The notes under the pieces were generated by a model. That model was not told where the DNA came from. It worked only from the letters and a program-made list of their open reading frames with translations, and ran no database searches. Source: Polynucleobacter necessarius (GTDB lineage: Bacteria; Pseudomonadota; Gammaproteobacteria; Burkholderiales; Burkholderiaceae). From it: a DNA stretch of 64,000 nt. The stretch is taken from the NCBI RefSeq assembly GCF_900096765.1, contig NZ_LT615228.1, forward strand, positions 1,680,669 to 1,744,668, written 5' to 3'. Below, piece by piece: positions 18,834 to 27,174 of this stretch; position 1 is the first letter of the stretch; each line of letters begins with the position of its first letter. The translations under genes and the position numbers were made by a program.

Positions 18834-20417
18834 GTGCTCATTTGGTTCGTCATTATTTATTGGGTTGTCTCTGTTGGCATTGGTCTGTGGGCTGCGCTAC
18901 GCGTCAAAAATACGGCCGACTTTGCTGCTGCTGGTCACAGCCTTCCAATGCCGATTGTGACGGCTACAGTTTTTGCTACTTGGTTTGGCTCTGAGACTGT
19001 CTTGGGAATTCCGGCAACTTTCTTAAAAGAAGGTTTAGGCGGGGTTGTGTCTGATCCGTTTGGATCCTCCTTGTGCTTGATTTTGGTTGGTCTATTTTTT
19101 GCGCGTCATCTTTACAATCGCCGCATGCTGACCATTGGTGATTTCTTTCGGGAAAAGTATGGTCGCACTGTTGAGGTCTTAGTAACTCTTTGTATTGTCG
19201 TTTCCTATTTGGGTTGGGTTGCGGCTCAAATTAAGGCATTGGGTTTGGTCTTCAATGTGGTTTCTGAAGGCAGTATTTCTCAAACGGGTGGAATGTTGAT
19301 TGGCGCGGCCAGCGTTTTGATTTACACCCTCTTTGGTGGCATGTGGTCTGTAGCCATTACAGACTCTATCCAAATGATCATTATTGTGATTGGTATGCTC
19401 TATATCGGTGGGGAAATGACTATTCAAACAGGCGGTATTGGGGTAGTGATCGAGCATGCAAGTGCAGCTGGTCAGTTCAGTAATTTCTGGCCTGATCTGA
19501 ATCTTGCTTCGATTCTTGGATTTGTCGCTGCTCTCTGTACCATGATGCTGGGCTCTATTCCACAGCAAGACGTCTTCCAGCGAATTACCTCTAGCAAGAA
19601 TGTGAATATCGCTGTGAATGCAGCCATTCTTGGTGGCGTCTTGTATTTTATTTTTGCATTTGTGCCAATGTATTTGGCTTACTCTGCAACCTTAATTAAT
19701 CCTGATTTGGTGAAGCAATATTTGGACAAAGACCCACAAATGATATTGCCAAAGTTAATTTTGAATCATGCGCCGATCATTGCTCAGGTCATGTTCTTTG
19801 GTGCATTGTTGTCGGCAATTAAGAGTTGCGCGAGTGCAACTCTCTTGGCGCCCTCGGTAACCTTTGCAGAAAATATTGTGAGGGGCTTTTTCCGACATCT
19901 TTCAGATCATGATTTGCTGAAGGTGATGCGAATAACTGTCTTGTGTTTTGCGGTGGTGGTGACCTTCTTTGCGGTGAACTCAGAGTTATCCATTTTTAAG
20001 ATGGTAGAAAGCGCCTATAAGGTGACATTAGTCGCAGCGTTCGTGCCATTGGTCTTTGGGGTTTATTGGCCCAGAGCAAACTCTCTGGGTGGATTATTGG
20101 CAGTTGTAGGGGGTTTAACCATTTGGATTAGCTGTGAAATTTTGGCCCCAGATTCAATTGTTCCCCCGCAATTAGCGGGTTTATTAGCCAGCATTGCGGG
20201 CATGATTTTAGGTAGCCTAGTTCCAAAAGATGAGCTAAAAGCAGTTTTAAGCAAAATTTGCTTAAAAATTAGGCGATATAAATTGTTGCACCGCAAAATG
20301 TTCTCAACTAATATGACATTAATTCAAAAATTTTTGTTCTTATGGAGTTTTTATGAAAATCTGTGTGATCGGTGGGGGCGGCGCAATCGGCAGCTACCTA
20401 GCTGTCATGTTGGCTAG
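18834..20417 (+). CDS. Sodium:solute symporter family protein
   Basis: This polytopic inner-membrane protein of the SSS family has about 13 hydrophobic segments over residues 1-465. The N-terminal half carries family-typical motifs (TVFATWFGSETVLGIPA; IYTLFGGMWSVAITDSIQM). The solute is unknown. Translation starts at GTG 18834, supported by a GGAAGGAG ribosome site about 8-10 bases upstream. The end is odd: after residue 465 the chain becomes basic and unstructured, crosses a palindrome and overlaps the next gene by 65 bases in another frame. The natural stop may therefore have been lost. Confidence 0.85.
   Translation: MLIWFVIIYWVVSVGIGLWAALRVKNTADFAAAGHSLPMPIVTATVFATWFGSETVLGIPATFLKEGLGGVVSDPFGSSLCLILVGLFFARHLYNRRMLTIGDFFREKYGRTVEVLVTLCIVVSYLGWVAAQIKALGLVFNVVSEGSISQTGGMLIGAASVLIYTLFGGMWSVAITDSIQMIIIVIGMLYIGGEMTIQTGGIGVVIEHASAAGQFSNFWPDLNLASILGFVAALCTMMLGSIPQQDVFQRITSSKNVNIAVNAAILGGVLYFIFAFVPMYLAYSATLINPDLVKQYLDKDPQMILPKLILNHAPIIAQVMFFGALLSAIKSCASATLLAPSVTFAENIVRGFFRHLSDHDLLKVMRITVLCFAVVVTFFAVNSELSIFKMVESAYKVTLVAAFVPLVFGVYWPRANSLGGLLAVVGGLTIWISCEILAPDSIVPPQLAGLLASIAGMILGSLVPKDELKAVLSKICLKIRRYKLLHRKMFSTNMTLIQKFLFLWSFYENLCDRWGRRNRQLPSCHVG
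20245..20267. other. 23-bp perfect AT-rich palindrome
   Basis: TTTTAAGCAAA (20245-20255) and TTTGCTTAAAA (20257-20267) are exact reverse complements around one central A. It lies near the 3' end of the symporter frame, about 85 bases before the reductase start. Without a following T-run it is a poor terminator; a regulator-binding dyad for the downstream gene is an alternative. Confidence 0.4.
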
Positions 20418-21372
20418 GGCGGGTAACGACGTTACTGTTGTCGCTCGTGGCGCAACATTGGCTGCGATTAAAGAGCGTGGCCTAGCGCTAATTGTGGATG
20501 ATCAACCAGAGCCCTTAGTGGCTCAGGTCAAAGCGGTTGAAAAAATCCGTGATGCAGAGACGCCAGATGTTGTCATTCTCGCGGTAAAGGCTCACCAAGT
20601 TGAGCCAATTATTGATGACTTGGCTGCAATTATGGGTCCCGAGACCATCTTGATTCCAATGCAAAACGGTATCCCTTGGTGGTACTTTCAAAAGCTGGGC
20701 GGTGAGTATCAAGATCACTCTGTTGAAACTGTTGATGCAGGCGGACTTGCTAAGAAGGCGATCAATCCAAACAACATCATTGGTTGTGTAGTGTATCCAG
20801 CAACCTTTACGCAAGCCCCTGGCGTGATTCGTCACGTAGAGGGTAATCGTTTCCCTTTAGGTGAATTAGACGGCAAAACTACTGAGCGTATTCAGAAGAT
20901 TTCAGAGATGATGGGTGCTGCAGGCTTTAAGTCACCTATTTTGGATGACATTCGATCAGAGATTTGGCTCAAGCTCTGGGGCAATATGACTTTCAACCCG
21001 ATTAGCTCTTTGACGCACGGCACTCTTGAGGGTATCTGTCAGTATCCATTGACTAAAGAGTTGGCTCGTAACATGATGGCTGAAGCGCAAACTATTGCAG
21101 AAAAATTAGGTGTTACTTTCCGTGTCGATATTGAGCGACGGATTGCTGGCGCTGAGAAGGTTGGCAAGCATAAGACTTCCATGTTGCAAGATTTGGAAGC
21201 TGGCCGTAGCTTGGAGATTGATGCATTGCTTGGCTCTGTCATCGAGCTCGGCAAGATTACTCAAACCCCAACCCCATGCCTCAATACGGTATTCGCATTA
21301 ACCAAGTACTTAGATGAGAATGTTCAAGCCTCTAAAGGTAGCTTGGCTTTGCCATCTGTATCGGGCTACTAA
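20353..21372 (+). CDS. 2-dehydropantoate 2-reductase family protein (PanE/ApbA)
   Basis: The NADPH-binding Rossmann motif GGGGAIGSY opens the protein (residues 7-15) and the C-terminal ketopantoate-reductase helical domain follows (LKLWGNMTFNPISSLT, about 208-223). The family reduces 2-dehydropantoate to pantoate for coenzyme A, but many 339-residue relatives act on other 2-keto acids, so the substrate is open. A ribosome site (TGGAG) precedes the ATG. The gene starts inside the overrunning end of the symporter and is followed by a clear terminator. Confidence 0.88.
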   Translation: MKICVIGGGGAIGSYLAVMLARAGNDVTVVARGATLAAIKERGLALIVDDQPEPLVAQVKAVEKIRDAETPDVVILAVKAHQVEPIIDDLAAIMGPETILIPMQNGIPWWYFQKLGGEYQDHSVETVDAGGLAKKAINPNNIIGCVVYPATFTQAPGVIRHVEGNRFPLGELDGKTTERIQKISEMMGAAGFKSPILDDIRSEIWLKLWGNMTFNPISSLTHGTLEGICQYPLTKELARNMMAEAQTIAEKLGVTFRVDIERRIAGAEKVGKHKTSMLQDLEAGRSLEIDALLGSVIELGKITQTPTPCLNTVFALTKYLDENVQASKGSLALPSVSGY

Positions 21373-21412
21373 ACGAAATAACTGCTACAGCAGTATATTT
21401 TGAGTGTTAAAT

Positions 21413-21447
21413 ACCCTTGCTAATAATTTAGCGAGGGTTTTTGTTTT
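21413..21447 (+). terminator. Rho-independent terminator after the PanE-like gene
   Basis: Arms ACCCTTGCTAA (21413-21423) and TTAGCGAGGGT (21428-21438) pair with one T-G wobble and lead into TTTTTGTTTT. It stands between two convergent genes. Confidence 0.85.
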
Positions 21448-21460
21448 GGGTAGGTCGAGA

Positions 21461-22228
21461 TTATTCGAAACGATTGTCTAGACGCCCAACCCCATCAATG
21501 ATGATGCTGACATTGCTGCCGGGTTTCATGGAGCCTACCCCAACAGAAGTTCCGCAGGCAATGATGTCACCCGGTTCTAAGGGGACATCTTGAGAGATGA
21601 GGCTGACCAATTTAGCGGGTGGGAAAATCATGTCTGCCACCGGATAATTTTGACGCTCTTGATCATTCAAAATAGTTTTAATGGTTAGTTTGCTAGGATC
21701 TACATCAGTGGTGATGTATGGGCCAAATACACCAAAGGTATTAAAGCTTTTTGAGCGCGTCCATTGTGCATATCTAGGATTACGATTGAGGATTTCAATA
21801 GCGGTGACATCGTTGATGCAGGTATAGCCAAAAATAGCTTGCGCCGCTTGAGCTTCGCTGACTTCATGGCAGCGCTTGCCGATCACAATCCCTAGCTCAC
21901 CTTCGTAGACTACTTTTCCAGAGTAAGACTTCGGAGTGCGAATGACTTGCTTCGCAGCCAAGAAGGAGTTGTTGCCTTTGAGAAAGTACAGTGGCTCTAC
22001 AGGCACAGCATGCTCAAGCTTAGTCACTAAGGCGTGGAAGTTATCAACCATTGCCACCATTTTGGATGGGGTGCAAGGAATATCGATGGTGACTTCAGCT
22101 AGAGTGAGTAGATCACCTGTTGGTTTGGGTTGGTTAAAGAGGTCGCCTGAGTAAACGGCAATTTGATCGCCTTGAACTTGCCCCAGTCCACTTTTTCCTT
22201 GGTGTGTAAACCTTAATCATTGAGCCAT
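21461..22228 (-). pseudogene. Fumarylacetoacetate hydrolase family protein with stop at codon 4
   Basis: The C-terminal 199 residues (from 22060) are a complete FAH catalytic core with metal-binding EGELGIVIG, the conserved GYTCINDVTA and GDIIACGTSVGVGS. Homology continues upstream to an ATG at 22228 with a good ribosome site (AAGGA): MAQ-stop-LRFTHQGKSGLGQVQ. Codon 4 is TGA (22217-22219) where relatives have Trp (TGG), so one G-to-A change breaks it. Translation from the internal Met at 22060 would omit about 56 residues. I call it a probable pseudogene; reinitiation could rescue a shorter protein. Confidence 0.8.
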
Positions 22229-22256
22229 GATGTGTTCCTTAAAGTAAATGTAAAGT

Positions 22257-23261
22257 TTAAGTTTGGCGCGTGAGCGAATAGCTGCACAAGTTGCGTAGTG
22301 CTTTCGTGGCCTCATTTTCTGGAAAGTCTTGAATGCATTCCAGAGCTAAATCTGCTTCACGTTTAGCTGTCGCCTGGGTGTAGTCGAGGGCGCCAGAGTT
22401 TTGTACAGTTGCTAATATTTGTTCAAATACATCGTCCGGTAAGTCTTGATTTTGTTCAATGGCAGCGCGCACTAATAGTTGCTCCTCATGACTGCCATTT
22501 TCTAGCAAATAAATCAGTGGGAGCGTAGGTTTGCCTTCACGCAAATCATCGCCAGCATTTTTCCCCATCTGAGCAGCATTTGCGGTGTAGTCCAAAAGAT
22601 CGTCCATCAATTGGAAGGCCGTTCCAATATGTCTACCAAATGCGCTTGCCTGCTCACGTTGCGAATCACTGGCTTTGGTCAAAATGGCTCCAAGCTCGGT
22701 AGAGGCTTCAAACAGTTTGGCAGTTTTGTAGCGAATCACTTGAAGATAGCTAGCCTCATCCACTTCAGGGTCATTCATATTGAGAAGTTGCAAGACTTCG
22801 CCTTCAGCAATCGTGTTGGTGGCATCAGACAAAATTTGCATTACCCGCAGATCCTCTGGTCCCACCATCATCTGAAATGCTCGGGAATATAGAAAATCTC
22901 CGACTAAAACGCTGGCGGCGTTACCAAATGCAGCATTGGCGGTCTCTCGGCCCCTACGCAAGGTAGATTCATCAACCACATCGTCATGTAAGAGGGTGGC
23001 GGTATGGATAAATTCGACAACCGCCGACATTTCTAGAATATGTGGGGTGGGTTTGCTGTTGGCAAGAGCCTTGGCCACCAACATCAAAAGGGCGGGTCTA
23101 ACCCGCTTGCCACCGGCCTGGATGATATAAGTGGAGATTTGGTCAATTAGGGCGACTTTTGAGGCTAGTCTTTGGCGGATAACCTCATCTAAGGCCTTGA
23201 AATCTAAGGCAATTGGGGCCAGAATTTGGCTTAAGTCATTGGTTTTGACAGTGCTCGTCAT
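22257..23261 (-). CDS. ispB: Polyprenyl (octaprenyl) diphosphate synthase IspB
   Basis: This trans-prenyltransferase makes the ubiquinone side chain. Both Asp-rich motifs are present: LLHDDVVDES (first) and LMDDLLDY (second), along with the GGKRVRP substrate loop. Start 23261 (MTSTVKTNDL) gives 334 residues; the frame can be extended to 23444 but that would swallow the rplU promoter and start and is rejected. The gene diverges from rplU, a conserved arrangement in proteobacteria. Confidence 0.93.
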   Translation of the reverse strand: MTSTVKTNDLSQILAPIALDFKALDEVIRQRLASKVALIDQISTYIIQAGGKRVRPALLMLVAKALANSKPTPHILEMSAVVEFIHTATLLHDDVVDESTLRRGRETANAAFGNAASVLVGDFLYSRAFQMMVGPEDLRVMQILSDATNTIAEGEVLQLLNMNDPEVDEASYLQVIRYKTAKLFEASTELGAILTKASDSQREQASAFGRHIGTAFQLMDDLLDYTANAAQMGKNAGDDLREGKPTLPLIYLLENGSHEEQLLVRAAIEQNQDLPDDVFEQILATVQNSGALDYTQATAKREADLALECIQDFPENEATKALRNLCSYSLTRQT

Positions 23262-23273
23262 GCAAGATATAAT
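23245..23273 (+). promoter_or_regulatory. Perfect-consensus sigma-70 promoter for rplU-rpmA
   Basis: TTGACA (23245-23250) and TATAAT (23268-23273) are separated by exactly 17 bases. The predicted start of transcription is near 23280, about 55 bases before rplU. The -35 element and spacer lie over the first codons of the divergent ispB. A second TATAAT further on (about 23310) has no matching -35. Confidence 0.85.
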
Positions 23274-23333
23274 GATCGGCTTAGCTTCTCCGGGGTGGAT
23301 TAGCTTAAATATAATAAATTGAGGTTTCAAACC

Positions 23334-23645
23334 ATGTACGCGGTCATAAAAACCGGTGGCAAACAGTATAAAGTTGCTGCAGGCGAAAAATTGAAAATAG
23401 AACAGATACCAGCGGAAATCGGCAGCGAAATCACTCTTGACCAAGTCCTCGCCGTTGGCGAAGGCGCTTCACTGAAATTAGGTGATCCATTGGTTAATGG
23501 TGCAGCTGTGATGGCCACTGTCGTCTCCCAGGGACGTCACGATAAAGTGACAATCTTTAAGATGCGCCGTCGCAAGCATTATCAAAAGCACCAAGGCCAT
23601 CGTCAGAATTTCACTGAAATTTTGATCAACACCATTAAAGCCTAA
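23334..23645 (+). CDS. rplU: Large-subunit ribosomal protein bL21
   Basis: This 103-residue 50S protein has the typical opening [14 protein letters not shown] and the conserved [14 protein letters not shown] rRNA-binding segment near residues 75-90. Start 23334 is chosen over an in-frame ATG at 23319 because all bL21 proteins begin at this point. rpmA follows after 19 bases. Confidence 0.98.
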   Translation: MYAVIKTGGKQYKVAAGEKLKIEQIPAEIGSEITLDQVLAVGEGASLKLGDPLVNGAAVMATVVSQGRHDKVTIFKMRRRKHYQKHQGHRQNFTEILINTIKA

Positions 23646-23664
23646 TTCAAGGTAGGAGAAAGAT

Positions 23665-23925
23665 ATGGCACAGAAAAAAGGCGGCGGCTCAACACGAAAT
23701 GGCCGTGACTCAGAATCGAAACGCCTAGGCGTTAAGGTATATGGCGGCGAGCATATCAATGCTGGCAGCATCATCGTTCGTCAACGTGGCACACGTGTTC
23801 ATCCAGGTGCTAACGTTGGTATTGGTAAAGATCACACTTTGTTCGCTTTAATTGACGGCCAAGTGGAATTCGGCGTCAAAGGTGCTTTGAAGAAGGCCCA
23901 AGTTTCAGTTTTGCCTCGTTCATAA
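23665..23925 (+). CDS. rpmA: Large-subunit ribosomal protein bL27
   Basis: This 86-residue protein lies near the peptidyl-transferase centre. The N-terminus [20 protein letters not shown] is standard and is not the cleaved Firmicutes form. A ribosome site (TAGGAGAAAG) precedes the ATG. It is cotranscribed with rplU and ends before a strong terminator. Confidence 0.98.
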   Translation: MAQKKGGGSTRNGRDSESKRLGVKVYGGEHINAGSIIVRQRGTRVHPGANVGIGKDHTLFALIDGQVEFGVKGALKKAQVSVLPRS

Positions 23926-23982
23926 GGTGCCTGACTGAGACTCGTTTGATTCAGATTTATTCCGAATTTAACTCTTAGGAAC

Positions 23983-24009
23983 AGGCCTCGCTAAGCGAGG
24001 CCTTTTTTA
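23983..24009 (+). terminator. Rho-independent terminator between rpmA and obgE
   Basis: Perfect 9-bp arms AGGCCTCGC (23983-23991) and GCGAGGCCT (23995-24003) with a 3-base loop run into a T6. It ends only a few bases before the obgE ATG, so obgE depends on readthrough or on a start within rpmA or this gap. Confidence 0.9.
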
Positions 24010-24012
24010 TTC

Positions 24013-25101
24013 ATGAAATTTATAGACGAAGCACGCATTGAAGTCATAGCAGGCCAGGGTGGCGCCGGGAGCGCCTCTATGCGCCGCGAGAAGTTTATCG
24101 AATTTGGTGGTCCTGATGGTGGCGACGGCGGCAAAGGTGGAAGTGTGTGGGCAATTGCCGATCGCAACATTAATACCTTGATTGACTATCGCTATGCAAA
24201 AACCCATACAGCTAAAAATGGTGAGCCAGGGCGAGGTGCAGATTGCTACGGTCGTGCTGGTGACGATATTGAATTGCGTATGCCAGTTGGAACCATTATT
24301 TCTGACTACGAAACAGGTGAGCCGATCGCCGACTTGACTACGCATGGTGAGAGCTTATGTCTGGCGCAAGGTGGTGTAGGTGGGTGGGGCAATATTCACT
24401 TCAAGAGCAGTACCAACAGGGCGCCACGTCAAAAGACAAACGGCAAACCTGGTGAGCGTCGCAAACTCAAGTTGGAATTAAAAGTATTGGCTGACGTTGG
24501 GTTATTAGGCATGCCTAATGCTGGTAAATCTACTTTGATTACAGCGGTTTCTAATGCAAGACCAAAAATTGCAGATTACCCATTTACGACTTTACACCCT
24601 AACTTGGGCGTAGTACGGGTGGGTAATGAGCGGAGCTTTGTCATTGCCGATATTCCGGGATTGATTGAAGGTGCCGCTGAGGGTGCGGGATTGGGGCATC
24701 GCTTTCTGCGTCACTTGCAGCGCACAGGTGTTTTATTACACCTTGTTGATCTAGCTCCTTTTGACGAGAATGTTGACCCAGTTGCCGATGCAAATGCGAT
24801 TGTGAATGAACTTCGCAAATACGATGAAGCTTTGCTTGAAAAGCCGCGTTGGTTAGTGTTGAATAAAGTAGACATGATTCCGGAAGAGGATCGAAAAAAA
24901 GTAGTGGCTGACTTTGTGAAGAAGTTTAAGTGGAAAGGTCCAGTTTTTGAGATTTCCGCGTTGACTGGCTTAGGTTGCGAAAAGCTGTGTTATTCCTTGC
25001 AGGATTATTTGGATTCTGTGCGTCGCGATCGTGATGATGCTGAGGAGCGTGCCGCAGATCCTCGCTATCAGAATCAGGCTGAAGACAAAACTCCAGATTA
25101 A
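24013..25101 (+). CDS. obgE: GTPase ObgE/CgtA
   Basis: This GTPase acts in 50S assembly and stress control. The glycine-rich Obg fold fills about residues 1-158 ([10 protein letters not shown]). The G domain follows with G1 GMPNAGKST (about 165-173), G3 DIPGL and G4 NKVD. At 362 residues it has a short acidic C-terminal tail. The ATG lies just behind the rpmA terminator with no obvious Shine-Dalgarno sequence, which is unusual beside its neighbours. Confidence 0.96.
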   Translation: MKFIDEARIEVIAGQGGAGSASMRREKFIEFGGPDGGDGGKGGSVWAIADRNINTLIDYRYAKTHTAKNGEPGRGADCYGRAGDDIELRMPVGTIISDYETGEPIADLTTHGESLCLAQGGVGGWGNIHFKSSTNRAPRQKTNGKPGERRKLKLELKVLADVGLLGMPNAGKSTLITAVSNARPKIADYPFTTLHPNLGVVRVGNERSFVIADIPGLIEGAAEGAGLGHRFLRHLQRTGVLLHLVDLAPFDENVDPVADANAIVNELRKYDEALLEKPRWLVLNKVDMIPEEDRKKVVADFVKKFKWKGPVFEISALTGLGCEKLCYSLQDYLDSVRRDRDDAEERAADPRYQNQAEDKTPD

Positions 25102-25121
25102 AGTATGGAATATTCTTTTTT

Positions 25122-25904
25122 ATGAACCTGGTTAAAAATAAACGTATCGTTGTTAAAGTGGGCTCTAGCCTAGTCACTAATAATGGTGAAGGCCTAGATT
25201 ATGCTGCGATTGCAATGTGGGCTGAGCAAATTGCTGCCCTCTTAAAGGCTGGGCATGAGGTATTGATGGTGAGTTCGGGTGCGATTGCCGAGGGTATGCA
25301 GCGACTCGGATGGGTAAAGCGTCCACAAGAAATTCATCAGCTTCAAGCAGCAGCAGCTGTCGGGCAAATGGGTTTAGTGCAGGTTTACGAAAGTGCGTTT
25401 GCGAAATTTAATTTACGTAGCGCTCAGATTCTGCTTACAAACGCAGACTTAGCCCATGACGAGCGTAATGCAAATGCAAAAGCTACTCTGGATACTCTAC
25501 TGAAACTCGGTGTAGTTCCTATCATCAATGAGAATGATACGGTTGTTACCGATGAGATTAAGTTTGGTGATAATGATAGCTTGGCTGCATTAGTCACCAA
25601 TTTAGTCCACGCTGATTTATTGGTAATTTTGACGGACCAAGGCGGTTTGTTCACTGCCGATCCTCGCCAAAATCCTGATGCAACTTTGCTGACAGATGCC
25701 ATTGCCGGTGATCCTGCCTTAGAGCGCATGGCTGGTGGTGCTGCCAGTGAGCTGAGCAAAGGCGGTATGTTGACTAAGGTCTTGGCTGCAAAGCTTGCTC
25801 AGCAAACTGGGGCCTCAACGGTGATTGCTTCTGGGCGCGAACCCCACGTTCTTACTCGTCTTCTAGATGGGCAGAGAATTGGTACGTGCCTTAGACCCCA
25901 ATAA
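25122..25904 (+). CDS. proB: Glutamate 5-kinase, kinase domain only
   Basis: ProB phosphorylates glutamate in proline synthesis. The amino-acid-kinase domain is complete, with KVGSSLVTN at residues 11-19, [15 protein letters not shown] and KGGMLTKV. The protein ends at residue 260 with GTCLRPQ, where most proteobacterial enzymes (about 370 aa) continue into a C-terminal PUA domain. No PUA-like sequence is evident after the stop. PUA-less glutamate kinases exist, so it may well function; loss of the domain could alter proline feedback or oligomerisation. Confidence 0.9.
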   Translation: MNLVKNKRIVVKVGSSLVTNNGEGLDYAAIAMWAEQIAALLKAGHEVLMVSSGAIAEGMQRLGWVKRPQEIHQLQAAAAVGQMGLVQVYESAFAKFNLRSAQILLTNADLAHDERNANAKATLDTLLKLGVVPIINENDTVVTDEIKFGDNDSLAALVTNLVHADLLVILTDQGGLFTADPRQNPDATLLTDAIAGDPALERMAGGAASELSKGGMLTKVLAAKLAQQTGASTVIASGREPHVLTRLLDGQRIGTCLRPQ

Positions 25905-25927
25905 GTACATTCCAAAAATATTTATTG

Positions 25928-26491
25928 CTATTGCACCCCAAAAGAATTGGTTGGCTTGGTGCCGCCAGTAAATGATTTGGGATTTAGTGATTCAATGATT
26001 GTCCTGAGGTTTTTTTCTTGAGAAGTGAAATTGCAAAATGCGCCTTGCGCTAAGGCTGCTTGATATCGGTTTGGAGATTTGTCTTTGATATCTAGCCAGC
26101 TCGATAGGGGATTTTCTCTCCAAGTGCCATTCTCTAGAGTTCCATATAGGCGCCACTGAAATGAATCACACCGAATACCTTCATATTGGGCTTGATCATT
26201 ACCATTTGGGCTTGTAATCACCACGATATAGCGGGTGACGCCATCTGCGCCAATCAGAATTGAATCAGTGTCTACTGCGAACTTAAAGCTGGTCCCTGCA
26301 GAGACGTAAAACTTCTGCAGGGTAGATGGATTCGGAGGATTGAGGGGCATTTTAGTAGCGCCCTCCTTAAATACCATTGGCGCAAATGGATCAAGACCAC
26401 TTTCCATGGGGTCTCCCGCGCATCCAAAAAGCGCGGTGGTAACGGCAAGGGTAATGAGGCAGTAGCTCAGCGGGCGAAAGAGCGAGTTCAT
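25928..26491 (-). CDS. CNP1-like family lipoprotein
   Basis: This 187-residue protein begins with a lipoprotein signal (MNSLFRPLSYCLITLAV then ALFGC, with the lipobox Cys near residue 24). The rest matches the CNP1-like/DUF family found in betaproteobacteria, whose function is unknown. Start 26491 is chosen because it begins the signal peptide; upstream codons overlap rppH. It lies immediately after the rppH stop and is probably cotranscribed. Confidence 0.78.
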   Translation of the reverse strand: MNSLFRPLSYCLITLAVTTALFGCAGDPMESGLDPFAPMVFKEGATKMPLNPPNPSTLQKFYVSAGTSFKFAVDTDSILIGADGVTRYIVVITSPNGNDQAQYEGIRCDSFQWRLYGTLENGTWRENPLSSWLDIKDKSPNRYQAALAQGAFCNFTSQEKNLRTIIESLNPKSFTGGTKPTNSFGVQ

Positions 26492-26492
26492 A

Positions 26493-27092
26493 TCAATGAT
26501 CTTTATCCGATTTGGGGGTCTGATTAGAGGCCTCTTCATTTTTGGGATAAAAAGATTGAAGTAGGTCGAGCGGATAGCCCCATGCCAATTGTTGCATGCG
26601 GACCCCCTTTGCAAGATAGCGAGCTAACTCGGAGAGGGCTAGTTGATAAACCTCTCTTTTGAAGTCAATAACAGTATCCAATTGAACCCAGAAGGGAACC
26701 CAGCGCCAGGCATCAAATTCTGGTTGTTCTGTAGCGCGAAGTTGAATATCTGAATCTAGGCCAATAAAACGAAGCAGGAACCAAATCTGTTTTTGACCGC
26801 GATAAGCCGCGCGATGGATGCGGGTTGCATGTTGACGGCGCAGGTACTCCTCAGGGACGTCGTAGCGAAGCCAGTCCCTAGTTCGTCCAATAATCTGGAC
26901 GTGTTCCGGTAGTAAGCCAACCTCTTCATGCAATTCGCGGTACATTGCCTGCTCAGGGCTCTCGCCATGAGCAATCCCGCCCTGCGGGAACTGCCACGAA
27001 TGCTGCCCAACGCGTTTTCCCCAGAAAACCTCGTTACGGCTGTTGAGGAGGACAATGCTGACATTGGGTCTATACCCTTCACGGTCAAGCAT
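26493..27092 (-). CDS. rppH: RNA pyrophosphohydrolase RppH
   Basis: RppH removes pyrophosphate from the 5' end of mRNAs to trigger decay. The N-terminus [16 protein letters not shown] and the NUDIX box ([20 protein letters not shown], about residues 37-57) are typical. The 199-residue length includes a C-terminal extension common in Burkholderiales. It is divergent from proS across a short region that holds a tandem repeat. Confidence 0.94.
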   Translation of the reverse strand: MLDREGYRPNVSIVLLNSRNEVFWGKRVGQHSWQFPQGGIAHGESPEQAMYRELHEEVGLLPEHVQIIGRTRDWLRYDVPEEYLRRQHATRIHRAAYRGQKQIWFLLRFIGLDSDIQLRATEQPEFDAWRWVPFWVQLDTVIDFKREVYQLALSELARYLAKGVRMQQLAWGYPLDLLQSFYPKNEEASNQTPKSDKDH

Positions 27093-27126
27093 GATCGTGC
27101 CCCAAATCCTTTAAAATCAATGATTT

Positions 27127-27164
27127 GATTATATCCATACATGATGATTATATCCATACATGAA
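27127..27164. repeat. 19-bp tandem repeat in the rppH-proS intergenic region
   Basis: GATTATATCCATACATGA occurs at 27127-27144 and again at 27146-27163 with a 19-base period. Each copy ends in an ATG (27141, 27160), and the second of these is in frame with proS. The unit is AT-rich and lies where the proS 5' leader should be. Confidence 0.85.
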
Positions 27165-27174
27165 AGCCATACAT

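Noticed and set aside
23261..23444. Longer N-terminus for IspB
   Set aside because: It would cross the rplU promoter and start and adds a sequence unlike any prenyltransferase.
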